Source: Planctomycetales bacterium
Lineage (GTDB): Bacteria > Planctomycetota > Planctomycetia > Pirellulales > Thermoguttaceae
Length of the DNA stretch: 6,304 bases
Reading direction: 5' to 3'
NCBI GenBank assembly: GCA_007127495.1
Contig: SKZG01000173.1
Location: 1 to 6,304 of the forward strand
Shown: piece after piece, positions 5,166 to 6,304 of the stretch
Layout: each line of letters opens with the position of its first letter
Numbering within the stretch: position 1 is the stretch's first letter
Notes under the pieces: generated by a model
What the model was told of the DNA's origin: nothing
What the model saw: the letters and a program-made list of their open reading frames with translations, nothing else
Databases searched by the model: none
Translations under genes and position numbers: made by a program

Positions 5166-6304
5166 ATGGCAGCGAGTTCGATCTCCGATACGGTCGCTAT
5201 CGACACCATCCCGCGCGCCCACGACGAAGCCGCCGAATGTCTCGCCGAAACTTGCGAGCCTTCGCTCTTGCAGCGCGAATGGAAGAAACTCGCGCTGGGA
5301 CTGACGGCTTTCCTCGTCGCGTTCACCCTGCCGCTGGGTTGGCAACGATTCGACCAGTCGATCTACGAGGCCCTGGCCTTGACGCGTTGGTACGCGCAGG
5401 AGCACGTGCTGCTGTGCCTGATCCCGGCTTTCTTCATTGCCGGGGCCATCGCCGTGTTTGTCAGCCAGAACGCCGTGATGAAGTATCTCGGCCCCACCGC
5501 CCCGAAGCCGATCGCCTACGGCGTCGCCTCGGTGAGCGGGTCGATCCTGGCCGTCTGTTCCTGCACCATCCTGCCGTTGTTTGCGGGCATTTGGCGGATG
5601 GGCGCGGGACTGGGCCCGGCGGTGGCGTTCCTCTATTCCGGCCCGGCCATCAACGTGCTGGCGATCGTCCTGACCGCGGCCGTGCTCGGGCCGTCGCTTG
5701 GAATCGCGAGGGCGGTCGGGGCGATTGTCTTCAGCGTGGTCATCGGCCTGGCGATGCATGCCATTTATCGCCGCGAGGAGTCCGAAAAAGCCGCCCAGGC
5801 CCTCGCAATGCCGGAAAGCGAGGCGGACCGGCCCCTTTGGAAGACGGCCACCTATTTCGCCGCCATGGTCGGAATCTTGGTGTTTGCCAACTGGGGCAGG
5901 CCCGACGCGACCGAGGGCCTGTGGTATACGATTTGGTCGAATAAATGGCTGCTGACCTCCGTGTTTGCGGTGCTCCTAGCGGCGATTCTCGTGGCCTGGT
6001 TCGGCGTTCGCTGGTGGAAGATGGCGCTGGTCGGTCTGGCTACCGTGGCCACCTGGGCGCTGACCACCTTATGGCTCGTGCCGCAGTTCGGCCACGTCTT
6101 GCCAGGCTATGCTGAACTAGCCGGCGGCGCCGAGCACGGGCTCCCCTACGGCGCGATGCTGCCGTTTACCGCGGCAACCATCGGGCTGGCGGTGGTGCTG
6201 GGCTTCGGGCGCCGGCCCGAGGCGGTGGGCGAGTGGTTCGACCAGTCGTGGGGCTTTGCCAAACAGATTACGCCGCTGTTGTTCATGGGGGTCATCGTCG
6301 CCGG
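5166..6304 (+). CDS. ArsP/DUF318-family permease (3' end outside window)
   Basis: Open for 379 codons from ATG 5166 to the right edge with no stop. An in-frame TAG at 5127-5129 and no other start codon between fix the ATG, although no clear ribosome-binding site precedes it. A hydrophilic N-terminus (1-40) is followed by hydrophobic helices near 42-58, 80-100, 116-140, 150-172, 175-196, 221-236, 250-268, 274-290, 318-335 and 364-379. The hallmark SGSILAVCSCTILPLFAGI (C131, C133) and AFLYSGPAINVLAI (154-167) place it in the predicted permease family that includes ArsP, known in Campylobacter to export trivalent organoarsenicals such as methylarsenite and reduced roxarsone. Related members handle other or unknown substrates, so no symbol is given. 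It is transcribed divergently from the flavoprotein-ars cluster and apparently shares its operator. The second conserved half of the family lies beyond the window. Confidence 0.85.
   Translation, partial: MAASSISDTVAIDTIPRAHDEAAECLAETCEPSLLQREWKKLALGLTAFLVAFTLPLGWQRFDQSIYEALALTRWYAQEHVLLCLIPAFFIAGAIAVFVSQNAVMKYLGPTAPKPIAYGVASVSGSILAVCSCTILPLFAGIWRMGAGLGPAVAFLYSGPAINVLAIVLTAAVLGPSLGIARAVGAIVFSVVIGLAMHAIYRREESEKAAQALAMPESEADRPLWKTATYFAAMVGILVFANWGRPDATEGLWYTIWSNKWLLTSVFAVLLAAILVAWFGVRWWKMALVGLATVATWALTTLWLVPQFGHVLPGYAELAGGAEHGLPYGAMLPFTAATIGLAVVLGFGRRPEAVGEWFDQSWGFAKQITPLLFMGVIVA

Noticed and set aside
5057..5944. Open frame in another register overlapping the permease
   Set aside because: It is Arg/Pro/Gly-rich with no hydrophobic pattern; the permease frame from 5166 carries the family motifs.

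Overview
The window is GC-rich, with short signal peptides, a Tat-type flavoprotein, a secreted ThuA-domain protein, several intergenic palindromes and a MITE-like insertion. This mix, and the close resemblance of the central genes to sets I associate with Pirellulales-like planctomycetes, suggests a planctomycete. That is inference; there is no rRNA or other marker gene here.

Layout. Positions 2-637 (+) are the C-terminal end of a protein that begins before the window, probably related to glycoside hydrolases. Positions 638-1019 hold no gene but carry hairpins, a short tandem repeat, a palindromic candidate regulatory site and a REP-like hairpin. A secreted ThuA-like protein follows (1020-1787, +). 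It converges on a four-gene minus-strand cluster that reads leftwards from 4500 to 1873. In transcription order this cluster encodes a Tat-exported FMN-reductase/flavodoxin-fold protein, an ArsF-like membrane-anchored CxxC protein, a thioredoxin-like protein and an ArsG-like CcdA-type membrane protein. The last three are spaced 6 and 3 nt apart and match the arsEFG type of organoarsenical operon. Divergently, from 5166 (+), an ArsP/DUF318-type permease runs off the right end.

The 665-bp divergent control region (4501-5165) is the most informative noncoding part. It carries sigma70-like promoters facing both ways. Two near-identical palindromic sites (16 of 18 bases the same, opposite orientation) overlap the outward promoters. 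A 288-bp element with terminal inverted repeats and a TTCC flanking duplication lies between them, with a perfect 22-bp inverted repeat nested inside. The likely picture is one regulator controlling both a reduction/efflux operon and an ArsP-type permease, with a MITE inserted between the two promoters.

Working model (inference): the flavoprotein, ArsF-like protein and thioredoxin form a redox module at or outside the cytoplasmic membrane, with the ArsG-like protein as efflux permease or thiol-electron conduit, and the ArsP-like permease exports trivalent organoarsenicals or a related toxic compound. No arsR, arsC, acr3 or arsM gene is visible here.
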